From assembly GCA_012845835.1 (NCBI GenBank), contig JABAKD010000005.1, positions 3,917,155-3,981,154 on the forward strand: a stretch of 64,000 nt of DNA, read 5' to 3'. The notes under the pieces are model-generated. The model was not told where the DNA came from. It made no database searches and saw only the letters and a program-made list of their open reading frames with translations. The position numbers and the translations under genes are program-made. The stretch is from Undaria pinnatifida (Eukaryota > Sar > Phaeophyceae > Laminariales > Alariaceae). The number at the start of each line of letters is the position of its first letter. The first letter of the stretch is position 1. Shown here in pieces: positions 31,930 to 45,600 of this stretch.

Positions 31930-31942
31930 GCTAGCTGTTGCT

Positions 31943-32123
31943 GTTGCTTTGGAGAGGAGAGTTCCGTGATCGAAGTTGCAGTTTGTGTTGTTTATTTTGC
32001 CGTTACTTTTGGACTAAGGTAGTCTAGACTATTATTATGTTTTTTCTTATGCCGAATCACGGAAGAACTGCATCGAGAGATGAATAACCAAGGTCCAAGA
32101 TCCAAGATGCAAAAATGCGATCG
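31943..32123. repeat. Repeat H fragment between two SINE-like copies
   Basis: GTTGCTTTGGAGAGGAGAGTTCCGTG, split by family blocks TTTTGCCGTTACTTTTGG and CATCGAGAGATGAATAACC. The SINE-like copy at 31754 inserted at its left edge. Confidence 0.45.
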
Positions 32124-32129
32124 TCATTG

Positions 32130-32248
32130 TTTTTTTTGTTTTTTTTTGTTTATCCTCCGGCAGATAGATGGGGAAAAATAAAGCTTTAGCTCACCACACT
32201 TCCACGTATTTTCATACGCGTCGTGTGTCGATTTAACTCAGTTGCTTT
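32130..32248 (-). mobile_element. SINE-like element, inverted 5'-truncated copy
   Basis: Minus-strand copy starting at AAAAGCAACTGAGTTAAATC. It has the tetraloop hairpin with a G-U closing pair (ACGCGTAT/ATACGTGG), an AAGCTTTATTTTTC box, and a tail of A interrupted by C. TCATTG flanks both sides (32124-32129 and 32249-32254), a 6-bp target duplication. Confidence 0.8.
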
Positions 32249-32359
32249 TCATTGCATTCCATAGCATGGTCGCGGCCAGCAGAGAAAAGCATACCAGATA
32301 GCATTTAATTTTACTGGTGGTATGCTTGACGGTCTATCTGTGCAAAAAAAATGCTCAAA

Positions 32360-33618
<1,259 letters not shown>

Positions 33619-33725
33619 TTTACGGAGGACGCTAGTAAATAGAACCAAATATTGTTAGTAAAAATAGATGAATATGTAGGTTTTTGTGTTCACCATAGGT
33701 CCTATTTACTAGGGTCCCCCGTAAA
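33619..33725. mobile_element. Family E TIR element, copy 2
   Basis: Ends TTTACGGAGGACGCTAGTAA and its inverse ACTAGGGTCCCCCGTAAA pair over 24 bp with two mismatches. The interior is the reverse of the 18877 copy. Lies within repeat H sequence (33520-33930). Confidence 0.75.
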
Positions 33726-35129
33726 ATACTACCTGGTAGTATTTTTGCTCTGTTGTTGCCGTCACTTACTTTTTATACATTTTAGTCTAGTCTAGACTAT
33801 ATGATTATTATTTGTTTCATTGCCGCTGCTGTTACTACTACTACTACTTGTACTGCTGTTGTAGTCTAGTAATATTGTTGTTAAGCTTAGATCTTGGAAG
33901 GACGTCATCGAGAAGAAGAAGAAGAGATATGCCTGGTATAAGTCTTGTATAAGTGTTAATAGTGCCCCCCAAAAATAAGCGTAAACGAAAAACGTTCGTC
34001 TAGACTTGTGATGTTGTAGCAGTCCTCGTACCGTACTAAGCCAGAAGCCGAGGAACGCCGGTGTGGCGGCCGGCTGGATCTACTGATGTGCTGTTCTTGG
34101 CGCCCGGCTTCCGCTGACAGCCTGCGCAAAGGAGGAGGGACTAAAGGCTGGAGCACATTAATCGCTGGAAGAAAAAAAGTACCTGGTATACGGTAGTAGT
34201 GGGGTCTATATAAGGCGGTTATAATGAGTCGGCCACTCGATATAGTGCGGTTAAGTCGGTGGGCACGAGTGAGTGCAACTCTGAATAGAACTGACCATAC
34301 GAATAGGGCGGCCTCTTGATGTAGGGCGGCCAAAAGCCTTTCGCCCTGTGCCGCCTTACGTAAGCTCTCCTACTACTTAGCTACTGCTGTATGTTGAGAT
34401 ACGGCGACCTGTAACCTTACGTGTATATATTTAATCGTCACTTTTGCACTCTCCAGCTCATCTCGTAAGAGAGGTTTCACCCTCAGCGACCTTCTGAGAG
34501 AAGCCGCGTGGTCACAGGTGTCTTCGCTTGTCCCCCCCCCCCCGGTGCTCGATTTCATTTTTTATCGCGCTTAGGGTTCATTCAGCATTCATGCATTCCT
34601 ACTTTTTAGCTTTTTTTATCCGCGATGATTTGAATCAAATTCCGCCAACGCACGCTCTCGCAATTCGGCCTGTTAAGCCATTTTTACCAGTACTACTGCA
34701 CACCGTACACACGCATTACCTGGCCTATCAAACTCTAATCCCCAAGTGTTTCGGCCCCTACAAGGGAGTGCAGTCTTAACGAGGGTAGCGTGTGATTCCG
34801 CGCGACTTTCGCGGTCACCAGTGTCTAATGCAACATAGGCAGCAGCAGTTACGACTCGTTCGCGGTGGTTTCGCATAAAAAACGAGTTTATAGCCTCACG
34901 GCCACACCGATCTAGCCAGCTGGGAGAACACGAGAGAAGCAGCGGATTTGACCCATCGTGCATAATAGTTTCGCGCGCGTAAGATACTGCACAAAGGTTT
35001 TTGGTGCCGATGTTCCCTCCGGCCAAGGCTATGGTTGGGGAGGGGGGGTGGCCCCTTTTTTTCGGTTCCAAGTGTCACTCCGCATGCCACTGGCAAAATA
35101 ATAATAATCAAAGGTGGTATGTTTTGCGC
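33726..35129. other. No certain gene; contains the 34430-34640 duplicate
   Basis: 34430-34640 matches 20160-20345 (TTTGCACTCTCCAGCTCATC, TCAGCGACCTTCTGAGAG, TTTTTTATCGCGCTTAGGG). A minus-strand frame of 61 codons there (LLRDELESAKVTI) is helical but isolated. The remainder shows short frames only. Confidence 0.4.
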
Positions 35130-35285
35130 GGGGTAGCTAACCATGCCGTTGTGGACTAACATCGCAAGATGAAAACGGCACGAAAGCCGAAGGTCGCGAA
35201 GGTTCACGGGGGTCACTTTCGCGCGAGACATCCCGAGCCCCCCCCCCACCCCCCGCCCCCGCGCGCGAAATGTGTCCCTACGACC
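35130..35285 (+). repeat. Family C repeat, copy 7
   Basis: GCTAACCATGCCGTTGTGGA, GATGAAAACGGCACGAAAGC, GGGGTCACTTTCGCGCGAGA and CATCCCGAG, then a C/G run. The palindrome is broken by a TT insertion. Confidence 0.6.
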
Positions 35286-35543
35286 GCATCTCGTACACGT
35301 ACAACACATGAATTACAGCACGTCAAGACAATTGGGAGTTAACTTTTGTTCTTGCTCGACTTTCACGCGAACCACGAGAAACTGTCATGCGCACCGACCT
35401 AGAACACACGCTGGCCCACAACACAGATGAACCAGGCCCAAAACAAGAGTTGCTTGAGTGGCGCCGGGGTCTGAATCAGAAACTATTAATACCACGTATA
35501 ACGTACAACCCCATTCATCGTATAGCTAGCGTGACATGCTTGC

Positions 35544-36661
35544 TTAACCCAACGGGCGATTAGGTGTCGACCCTTGCGCGTAGTACGGCTGCTCGGATAG
35601 CTCCCTGAGAGCATCCTCGTACGCTCCGGACACGCGCATGATGCGCTGGCTTGCCGCTCTCCTCTCTCTGGCAAGCTCCTTCTCGAGCTGCTTCGCCTCC
35701 GCCTCCGCCGCCGCCACCGCCACCGCCACCTCTTGCGCTGTTCTAGTTCGCTCATCATCAACGGGGACCTCGTCTGGGACCCCTAGCCCCTCTGTGCTAC
35801 GACCTCCTCCCGGTGCACGCTGCCCCTCTTGTGCGACACGGTTAGGATCCTCGTCTGCCGCCCCTGACCCCTCCATGCTACGAGTATGACCTCCCTCCGG
35901 CGCAGGCCACTCTTCTTCTTGTGCGACACGTTCGCGATCTACTGGGTTTGGGATTTCGCTCGGTGCCGTACCAATCTGAGGATCGCCGCCTTCGGTGACG
36001 GCGGAAGATATTCGCTCGTTGTTGTTGTTGGTGCCGCGCCCCGCCCTGGCAGCCTTGGCCCGCGCTTTCGCAGTTGCGAGCACCGCTTCTCTCGCGCCCT
36101 CCGCCGCTTGTTCTTCTTCCAAAACAGCCAGCAGTTCGCGGTCGTACCTTGCGCGGGCGATGTCCTGCGCCCCAGGGGGTAGAGTCACCCCCCCCGTCCC
36201 CTCCCCCCTTTCCCCATCCAACCCGCCTCGCAGAGCCAAAAGCCCCACCTCTCCCCTCCCCCCACCCAACTCGTCAGCATCTGTTCGTGCTAGGGAGGAC
36301 TCTTCCCCTGCCTGATTCGGTGGACTGTCGCCCCCGCGGTGTCGTTCTCGAACCCTACGTGTCACGGCAGCGCCGCCGACATTGGTTGTCGTTCGTGGTC
36401 GGCTGCTGTCACTGGCCATTTTATCAGCGCTTCCCTTCTTGCGTCTCGTTTTGACCCCGCGGTGGGAGCCTGGTGCCGTCAGCGACGAGGCCCTAATCGG
36501 CAAGGGGTCCTGAATGCCGTAGCGCTTGCGGAGGTCTTCGGCGCGGAGCAGCTTACGTCCACCTTTAAACCTTCTCCGAGTCGAGACCCTTGCCGCGGGA
36601 CGCGACGGCGACGTCGACGCCGGTTGGATTTCGGACGTTGTTCCGTTCCATTCAGGGTTGT
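35544..36661 (-). CDS. Coiled-coil gene, last exon
   Basis: Acceptor TCTCTGGTGTCCAG; 371 codons plus stop. It opens NPEWNGTTSEIQPAS, then RRRFKGGRKLLRAEDLRKRYG, a basic disordered part, then a helix ARARYDRELLAVLEEEQAAE, acidic/Gly repeats (RVAQEEEWPAPEGG and RVAQEGQRAPGGG), and a C-terminal coiled coil (AEAEAKQLEKELARERRAAS) ending STPNRPLG. Two bases complete the codon split with the preceding exon. Confidence 0.75.
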
Positions 36662-39600
36662 CTGGACACCAGAGACAATGAAAAGGCAAGCGTTAGAGCA
36701 ACAGCAAGCACGGCGCCTTCAACGTTGAAGAGGCGACTTCGATGTTGAAGAAGCGCGCCAATATAGGGGTAACACTTTCGTGGCATACGTATTTGAAGCG
36801 GATGAGCGGATGGGGCGCTCCTCCACCGATAAACTAGCGCTGCCATCTGCCACTTGCTGACGAGTCATCCCACATCAGGGACGGGTGTTACGAAGACAGA
36901 GGTGTCATGGCCACTTTTTTGCCACACATGTTTTCAGAATGGCAGGCCTCCCTAACCCCAAACTCGACCCGAGGTTCCGACTTGTTGTGTGATATCGGAT
37001 TGCATATGTAGGCCACAGGATTTTTTGGTTCTACGTTCGCTTTTTCTAAAAAAATCCGTAAAAAGGCAAGAAAAAAAAAAACAAAAAGAGCCAGTGCAAC
37101 TCTACCGTAGCACGCGTCTTCCCACGCGAGGTGTGGAGCAGAATTTTCCGAGTGGAGCTGTTTTTTTCTGAGACCCCAACACGAATAGGAGCTAAAATAT
37201 CTCACCCGAACACGACCTCGGAGACATTCGTCCGCGCAAACCCGACCAACATCTATGTGCGCTACACAGTAGTTCCGAAACAAACTTACTCGTAACACTA
37301 CCGTGCTAACCCGCTAGTTCCACGCTGGAGGGGGACTCAAACGGTCACACACAATTAGTTAATCCAACAACTGCAACCTCCACCTGGGGGTGACTCTAAC
37401 GACAGCCTTTTCCCCCCAACCACCGCTCTCCCCCCCAAAACCAATTGATTCATGTCTCTGCAGCTGCGACATCCACAAGATACGACGCCAGGGATCTAAC
37501 CCTGCCAGTTAAAATGGCCATATTGTTCTCATACGTATCGAGGGGGTAATGGGTAATGAATTATCTCCTCTGGTAGCAAGATCCCGATACCAAGATGTGT
37601 ACCTTTGTTGGTATCATTTAACGTCTGTACCCGAGGGGTCCGACATCGTGTCTTAATGGCGCTGTCGTCCCATTCTTTCAAGAAACCAAATCACCTTGTC
37701 GAGCTACGCCGAGGCTTTCTTTCCCCTGCTGTGAGACGTCGCCGTTGTCCTCCTCTCCCGCGGAGGACCCCACCTCCTCCGGCACAGCCTCTGTCAACGA
37801 CCTCTCCAGCCTCGTTACGCTTCCCACGCTGCTGTACGGGAAGGACAAGGAACTTCCGATACTTGCGAATAAGGCGGGAGAAAGTGGTCGTCGAGGATCA
37901 ATCCGGTTTACTTGCGCCTCCCACTTTCGCCCCCTTCTTCCTCCGCCTTCTCTCCTAGCGCTCATTGCCGTTCCACCATCGTTCGCAACGAACCCTGCGC
38001 GAGTTGTCGGGCGAGCTCCGCAATCTCTGCGAGCTGCTTTGCGAGATTGGCTTGGTCGAGGTTGGTTTGGTCGTACTTGGTTTGGTCGCTGCCTTTCTCC
38101 ACCAGGTCCATCACGAGGGCTTTTCCTTCTAACATCCTCTCCTGTCTCCCCGTCTCCCAAGCTTTCACCGCGGCTGCCCCTCCCCCCCCGCCCCGCAAGA
38201 GCTTCTCCCACGTGAACTTCGCGACTGCCCCCTCTCCCTCGCGCAAGAGCTTCTCCCGAGTCAATGTTGCGACTGCCCCCACCTCCCCCACGTGTAACAT
38301 CTTCTCCCAAGTTAATGTCGACAATTCCCCCGCCCCGCGCGAGGGCGTTCTCCACATCCACTCCCACGGAATTCAATGTTATCGTACTACCACCATCAAC
38401 CGTGGCGGCGCCATCATCTCCGAACGCCCGTGAAATTATGGAAGGAATCGCATCTTCGTCGGTAGTGGCAGCGGCGGCGGCGGCGGCGGTAACAGCAGCC
38501 GCGATGGCGTTAAAGCTGATGCGCCCGCGCGACTTCTCCTGTTTATACAAAAATATATTACGAGAACGGTCAGGAGTTGCCAGCAGTTACCACGGCATAC
38601 AGCGCACGCGCCGAGAGGGGGAAGGGGGGTCGGTATCGTGCTTGGCTGTAGTCTTGAAATCATAAGACCCTCAGGAAGAGTTAGGGTAACGAGTCACCAC
38701 CGAATGCGGCGCGACACATGTTACCGTAGAGTGTGCCCCATTTTTTTCTGGGGCTTCGAACCACTTTTTAGGAGTTCTATGCCTTGTCTTGACCGCAAAA
38801 AAAACAAAAAAAAAATGGAGTAAGCCGAAAGTGCAGCCCGATGACCAAACCCATGGCTTAGGCGTAAAAACGGCTGCCAATGGAAACAAGAAACAGGAGT
38901 TCCGTCAGTCAGAAAATATTTTCGCCCAAAACGATACAAGTATCGTGGCACGCACGCGTCGCGGACACGGGGGGGGGGAGACGGGGGGGCGTTGGCATAT
39001 GTGTTGGCTTGCGTGAACAAAACAGCTAGAGTGGTCAGGAGTTACCAGCGTTTACGGCGTACAGCGCAAGGGACGGGGGGGGGAGGGGGGGGCGCTGTGT
39101 CTGCCATGTGTTTGGCCGCGAGGGACATTATTAACGGGACCGTATCTCCGTCGGTAATGGCAGCGGCGGCGGTAGCTGTAGCTGCAATCGCGTCAAATCT
39201 GATTTATTCGCCCTCGCGAGTGATCCTGCATACACAAAAAAAACGAGTGAGCCTGCATGCACAAAAAAAACGAGTGAGTTTTGAGGAGCTACCAACAGTT
39301 ACGGCGGACAACACCCGCGCGGGGCCGGGGGGGGGGGGGGGGAGGGGGGGGGTGTTTCTGGCACGTGTTTCGCTGAGCGAAAGGTTATTGACGGCACCAT
39401 GCCTTCGTCGACACAAGTGGCAGTTATTGACGGCGGTCGCGATCGCGTCAGAGATGATTCGCCCTCACGATGCCGTAGCACGCGATGTTTCCGATGATCG
39501 ATCCCATGGCCTAGAAGAAAGTATACAGCAAGCAGCGAATAACACGGCAACATGGCACACGGCCATTCCAACGAATACGGGTTTTGGTCTTCACGAAGAC

Positions 39601-42600
39601 GAGGGACTAAATCAGCATTAAAAAAAATATATATATATGTATTTGACTCATTCTTACCACGATAGCCCCCCCCGCTAAAACCAGCGATGTTCTTGAACGA
39701 ACGTTTCATCATCAATCATGGTTGCTCGACACACGGAATAATACAGCGGAAAACAAAGTATCCCTATACTTTCTTCTTGTGTGCAAAGGCCTATCGATCG
39801 ATGACGTCGGGGAGGGTGTCGAGGGACACCGCGTATTTCGGGAGATACACGACCGGGAGCTGGTTTTGAAACCGGCGACTTCGCTAAAGAAAAGTTGGGG
39901 GGGCTACCTACCGTAGAACGACTCATTCGGCCTGAAAAAGACGGCGTGTTCCTACGCTCTTTTGGGTAGTGTGGTCGTTGGCTGACCAGCCGCGTCAGCA
40001 GAGGCTAGGATAGGGGGCATGTCATGACATGCCGCTACTTTTACTACCGACTCGCACGAGTGACTCTTTCAAATACCTCACTGAAAAATCGACTTTTTAG
40101 GTCAGTCTTTTTCGGGCACGGCATAGTTTTTTTTCACCATTTCCGTTGCGGGCGCGTATCTCGCGAATTGAACGGCAAGCGGAATACCCCCCCTTTTAGA
40201 GCCCCCAAACCCCTCCCCATGCTAATTTCAAGTAATTTTGTCCCCAAAACGGGGTTTTAGTTTGTGAAGGCGTTAAGGTCGCAAAAGGAACTGGGGGGGG
40301 GTCACTTGCGCAAGCGACCCCGAGTGACCGCGACAAAAAAAACTCCCAAAAGTGACCCTTGTGGTGCCATAGCCTTGGTCCCGCCGTCAGCGAGGAAAAA
40401 AAGGCTTTGACCAAAATGGGCTAACCCCTATCTTAGCATGCGCCCAAGGAAAAAAAAACAACAAAAAAACGGGGTGTGGATGGATTCACCTTGAGGGCTT
40501 CGAAGCTCCTCCGCAACGCCTTCCGCTGCTTCGCTCTGTTTTTTTCAAAGCCGGCGGGCAAAAGCGATCAAGTACCGGAGAGGGAAGTCAAGCGTACACC
40601 GCACCGAGCGCGGGCGCGGGGCAACACAAAAAAAAACAAAATGTCAGGCACCAGTTGAGTCCTGCTATTTAGGCAACTGACGCAAGCGTGTCGTGTCGTT
40701 AGGCCTCTCGTCTGCGCGGCTTCAGAAAAACAAAAATCTTATTCGTCACGGCGATACAAATTTTACGCGAAGTGCAGAAGCTACAAAAGCTAAAAAGTTT
40801 TTGCAAACATGTAGAGTAGATCTTCTGTGCTCGGGAGGGTGGCGCAGGCGCTGAATTAAAAGACCATTAAAAGCATCCCCCGTACGTACTATTCGGAAGG
40901 CGCTGAGCGACCGAGTGTTGGAGGTGTCTCGATTAGAAATAGGAAGGGTGCTCCGTCTCAAAAGGGATGTGCCCCCCTCCCCCCCCCCATCGTGGCCGTG
41001 CAAAACTGTCGGACAACTTGATGCGTGTTCTACCGGTATGGGATGTCTGTTTGGCGCGATTCTAGGAGCTTACGTTTCCCAGGACAGCTGTGCGCGGGTA
41101 GTGTTGATGCGGTCCTTTTCCGCGCGGACGAGTTCAGCCTTCGCGGCGCTTTCTTCGAGCTTCCTTCTCGCGGCCTGACGCCTAGATTGGCAGGAGAGAC
41201 AAAACAAAAAAAAAATTACAATAAGAACACAGTACAAAAAAACCCCGCCGGCACCGAGCAAGGAGGCTGCGACGGAAAAATCGGTCGAAAACGGAGTGTT
41301 CGCGCAGAAAGTTACTGAGAAAAAAAACAAACACCGACCCCCAGAAAAACATCATTTGTATATTTACCTATTTCCTTCCCGTCATGATTTTTGGTGTGTT
41401 TGCGTTGAAGAGGTGAACCAAAGCTCTTGACGGCGATTCCTCAAAATGAGCAGCGACGTGGGGATGTGCGGCAATGCGCCAAGGCACCGTTTTCTGTTTT
41501 TAACGTTTGTCATAATCGGACGAACGGAACTCCGAGAGGCATTCAAGGTGCCGAGGCAGCGATTTCCGAGGCCGGCGGGAGCCATCCCTCTATAGATAGT
41601 GAGGTAGGGGTTGCACTATTTCGGCAAGGCGTTTCTTACTTCTGGCCGGTTGAGCTCATCAAGTTTGGACCATCGGTCGGTATGATAATTTAAGGAGCGT
41701 TTTCGTTTTGAGACTATGATAGCGCATGGAAACCTTTTTAGGGATGGCACGAACGACTGTTTTTCGGAGCCACGTTTCGGATGATGGTGAGATGTTGACC
41801 ATCTCCTCACGTTAGGAGCCCAGAAACTTCTCAGAATCTGATGCACCCCTAGCGCGGGATGGCTCTGCCGAGGCAGCGACTTTCCGAGGCCGGTGGTTAC
41901 ATTTCTCAGCGGCGCGTACTGCGTACGATAGATAGAGCGTGACACTTTTTCTTTTCGACTGAATCCGATTTCTGAATATGGCAGGGCTCCATATACAAAC
42001 CCAGAATCGTAACGAAAATTGCAATCTTTCCACAAACAAAAAAACAAAGACAAAAAAACGTTGAATGTCTACGAGGCAATGGCATGGGGATTTTTTTTTC
42101 GTCGTGCGGCACATTCCCCGCCCCCCCCCCCCCCCCCCCCCCCCAATTCCCTCCCCTCCCCGTAAGAGCAAGTTTTTGCGTCAGCAGGTGGAAAAAAAAA
42201 ATATTCCAGCGAGGAGAAGTATTAGAAAAAAAAAAAACTGCGTTCGTAGTGCGTTCGTACGCTTACCGCGGCACGCGTCTGCTTTCGACCCGGAACGCGT
42301 GCTACGATAGAGGCGCCCCCCACTTTTTTTTTTTTTCTTATGAGGTTCCCTAATTTGGGAGCTTAATTAAGACAAATCTCTCCCAAAAGCTGCTTTAGAG
42401 AAAAAAAATAAGAACACTGCCATTCGGTGCATCGTACCGGATTAACGATCCCATGGGGCCTAGGTACACAGCAAGTATCACGCAGGAAAAAAAAAGTACT
42501 TTTTTTTTTTTCCGACCATTTTGGGTTGAGGATCCTCTTCATCCAAAAAAACACTTTCGCCAAAAAAAGGTATGACTCCAGCGTAGCACGCGCCCAAGGC

Positions 42601-45600
42601 TACGGTAGGGGAGTCACTTTTTTTTTTTGGCAGTCGCTCGCGAGTGACCCCCCCCCCCCCCCCCCTCCCCCCTGTTCCCTTGAGACCCGTGCGGTTGAAG
42701 TTCGCGGCATGGACCCGCAAAAGGGGATCGGAAGCTACGCTGCGCCAAAAAAAATAAAAAATGGCCTACACAATATATATATATATTCCTGTAAGGTACA
42801 GAGTCACTCGTGCGTTGTGGCGAAAACCCCCTTGGCGAAAACGGGGGGGGGTATGGTACTGCAATTATGATGCTACAATACACCCTTAGCTTTGGTGCTT
42901 TTGAGAGTCGTGCTTGTTGTTGCCCCCACCCGACGTAGGGCAGCGTGGGATTCGACGTCGACAAAAATCATGCGACATTCGCAAGAAGGAAGTGAACCCG
43001 GAGAAGAAGCGAAAATTGAGTCAAGCCATTCCACGGCGGGGGAAGTTGCGCTTTCTGGGCCCAATGCTTCTGACACCGTTGGTCTGCTCGAGCGTGGAAC
43101 CATCGATTAGCACGAAGTACGAATGGTATACGAGTATATATATATATATTTATTTATTTATTTATTTTTGGGGAGCGCACAGAAATGATGGTCGGGTTGC
43201 GCGAACGAATGCCTTCGCAGTCATGTTTCCGGGTAAGAGATGGACAGATATCCTCATGGTAGGATAGCTCAGAGGCTTCTTAGAATCTGCTGCACCCCCT
43301 AGCGCGGGATGACTCGGTCGTGCTAGTCATTCCAAAGGGTGTGAATCGGAACCGACTGTTCGGCCCAATCAATCGGAGCGATTTTAAATCGGAAATCGGG
43401 ATCGGAATCGGCAAAAAATTCGGACGATGCGTTGCTTACCGCATGTTTTGCCAGTGTCTCATCGGTTGGTACCGATATACAAAAATGCTCAAGATTTCGC
43501 ACGGATTTTGACGAGAAATGAAGCCGAACGGCAAGAAACTCGCTGCGCTCGCCCGATATACCGGAAATATACCTGTTTCTTTGCCGATGTATCGGATATC
43601 GGCTGAGCCAAAAACCGATATTTTTAATATATCGGTAAACACAGCCGCTTCACAGGAAAACACGGCCCTACGAATTAGCCCTTTTACTACTACCGCAAAA
43701 AGCACCCAACTCTAATTCCAAGTAACGCTTCTCCAACTCGTGGGTAAGGCAGGGCATCTCCGATAAATCGGATATCGGTTTGATAAATCGGATATCGGCT
43801 GTGCCGAAAACCGATATTTTAAATATATCGGTAAACACAGCCGCTTCACAGGAAAACACAGCCCTACGAATTAGCCCTTTTACTACTACCGCAAAAAGTA
43901 CCCAACTCTAATTCCAAGTAACGCTTCTCCAACTCGTGGGTAAGGCAGGGCATCTCCGATAAATCGGATATCGGTTTGATAAATCGGATTTCGACTGCGC
44001 CAAGAACCGACGTTTTTAAGTATCGGTAAACACAGCCGATTCACAGCCCTACTATTTTCGACATCAGAGGGAGAGTCGATAAATACCACATATCAATATA
44101 CCGGTGTGCTACCTCTCTTCCTCCGTCTTCATCCTTCTTTCTGCCGCTTTTCTGGCGTTCTCCTCCCGCTCTCGCTTCTCGTCGAGTCTCTTCGCTGCCT
44201 CCTCCTGCTTTCGGGCCTTTAGATCAAGCAGCGAAAACAAATCATGCGATTAAGTTTCTTTAGGTGCTTGTTGAATGCTGGCACAATAGACTGAAAAATC
44301 AAGCAGCAGCAGAAGCAGAAGCAGCAGCCCGGGGGTAGTGGTAGAGCTGTTGGTGGGTGAACGGGTGGGTGGGTGGGCGTACAGGACAGGACACTTAACA
44401 AGAAAACGAGCAAGAAGAAAGCCAGGTTGAGATGCACGGAAAACATCAGAAAATCCGCTTTTAAAACGTTGGCAACGGCGAGTAAAAAAAATACAGGCCC
44501 CCTTTGGGAATTCAGAGAGGAAAATTTGACGAAATAATTTGACCGGTTACAGCATTGACCACGCGAAGCAAAGGCTGCTTGTTGGCTCGTGTAGGGGGTA
44601 GCTAGGCTAGGTCCCGAGACCACACTCTAAGGGCTGTACGGCGTCACTCGCGCATGCATGATGCTTGTATACACTCATCCTTCGGCGTGGTCGCACGACA
44701 GTAGACAGTTGATGAGGTCGCACATATGCATGTGAGGGTGTTGCGAGGGGGCGCAGGGGTTGGTCGGTGCTGGGTAGGCCGCCTACCTCCATGGCTCGCG
44801 GCATCTCGGGTATCTTCCGCTCTTCGTTCATTGCTCAAAACACCACACACTGCCGGATGTCGCACGCTATGGAAAACAGACGCACACGCACTCTGATCCT
44901 GGGTGCGATTCTCTCACCCACGAAAGCATCGACCATATACATGGGAACCGCCCAAGAGAGTTATGCCACTCCAGCATGGCACATCACGCAGTTCATCAAA
45001 AAAAGAGAACTGGCATTGTGGCGCGTCTTATCTATTGCCAAACAAAGAAACTACGGAGAGAACCTGTGCGTCTCGATCGCTTTATTTATCTTGCGTTTTT
45101 TTGGGGAGTTCGAAGAGGGTTTAAGAGAGAGATGCACCCTGCGGTGGAGGTGGATCAACCATTGCCCCCCCCCTGCATGGTTCTTGGCTTGAGGAGCTGC
45201 TCTACATCCCACTCGGGGGAAAAAAAGTGAAAATCGAGAAAAATCAGAGTGCAATCCGATGAAGCTATCCCATGGCCAAGATATTTTTTCAGAACAAAGA
45301 ATGGCATTGTTCCGACGGTTTTGGGCTAAGGAAGGTTAAGGAGCCAGCCCCGTCACTCCGAAAATGTTTTTTCAGCCAAAAAATTTGCGACTGCTATCGT
45401 ATCACGAGTCAGGAGCTAATTATTCCCTGTCCGCGCAGCCCTCCGAGTGTGTTGCTTCGGCCGAATCTTCACAAAAAAAAGCACGCTAATACACGATGAA
45501 CACGTTGACACGACACGGGAAGCATGCATGCGAGGCGTTTAGAACTCCCTCCTCGTGTCAGTGCAGCCCCCTCCCCCCCCTCCACGCCTTTGTTGTTTCG

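Noticed and set aside
35638-36454. Plus-strand Ser/Pro/Arg frames
   Set aside because: Opposite-strand shadows of the last coiled-coil exon, which is supported by helix pattern and phase.
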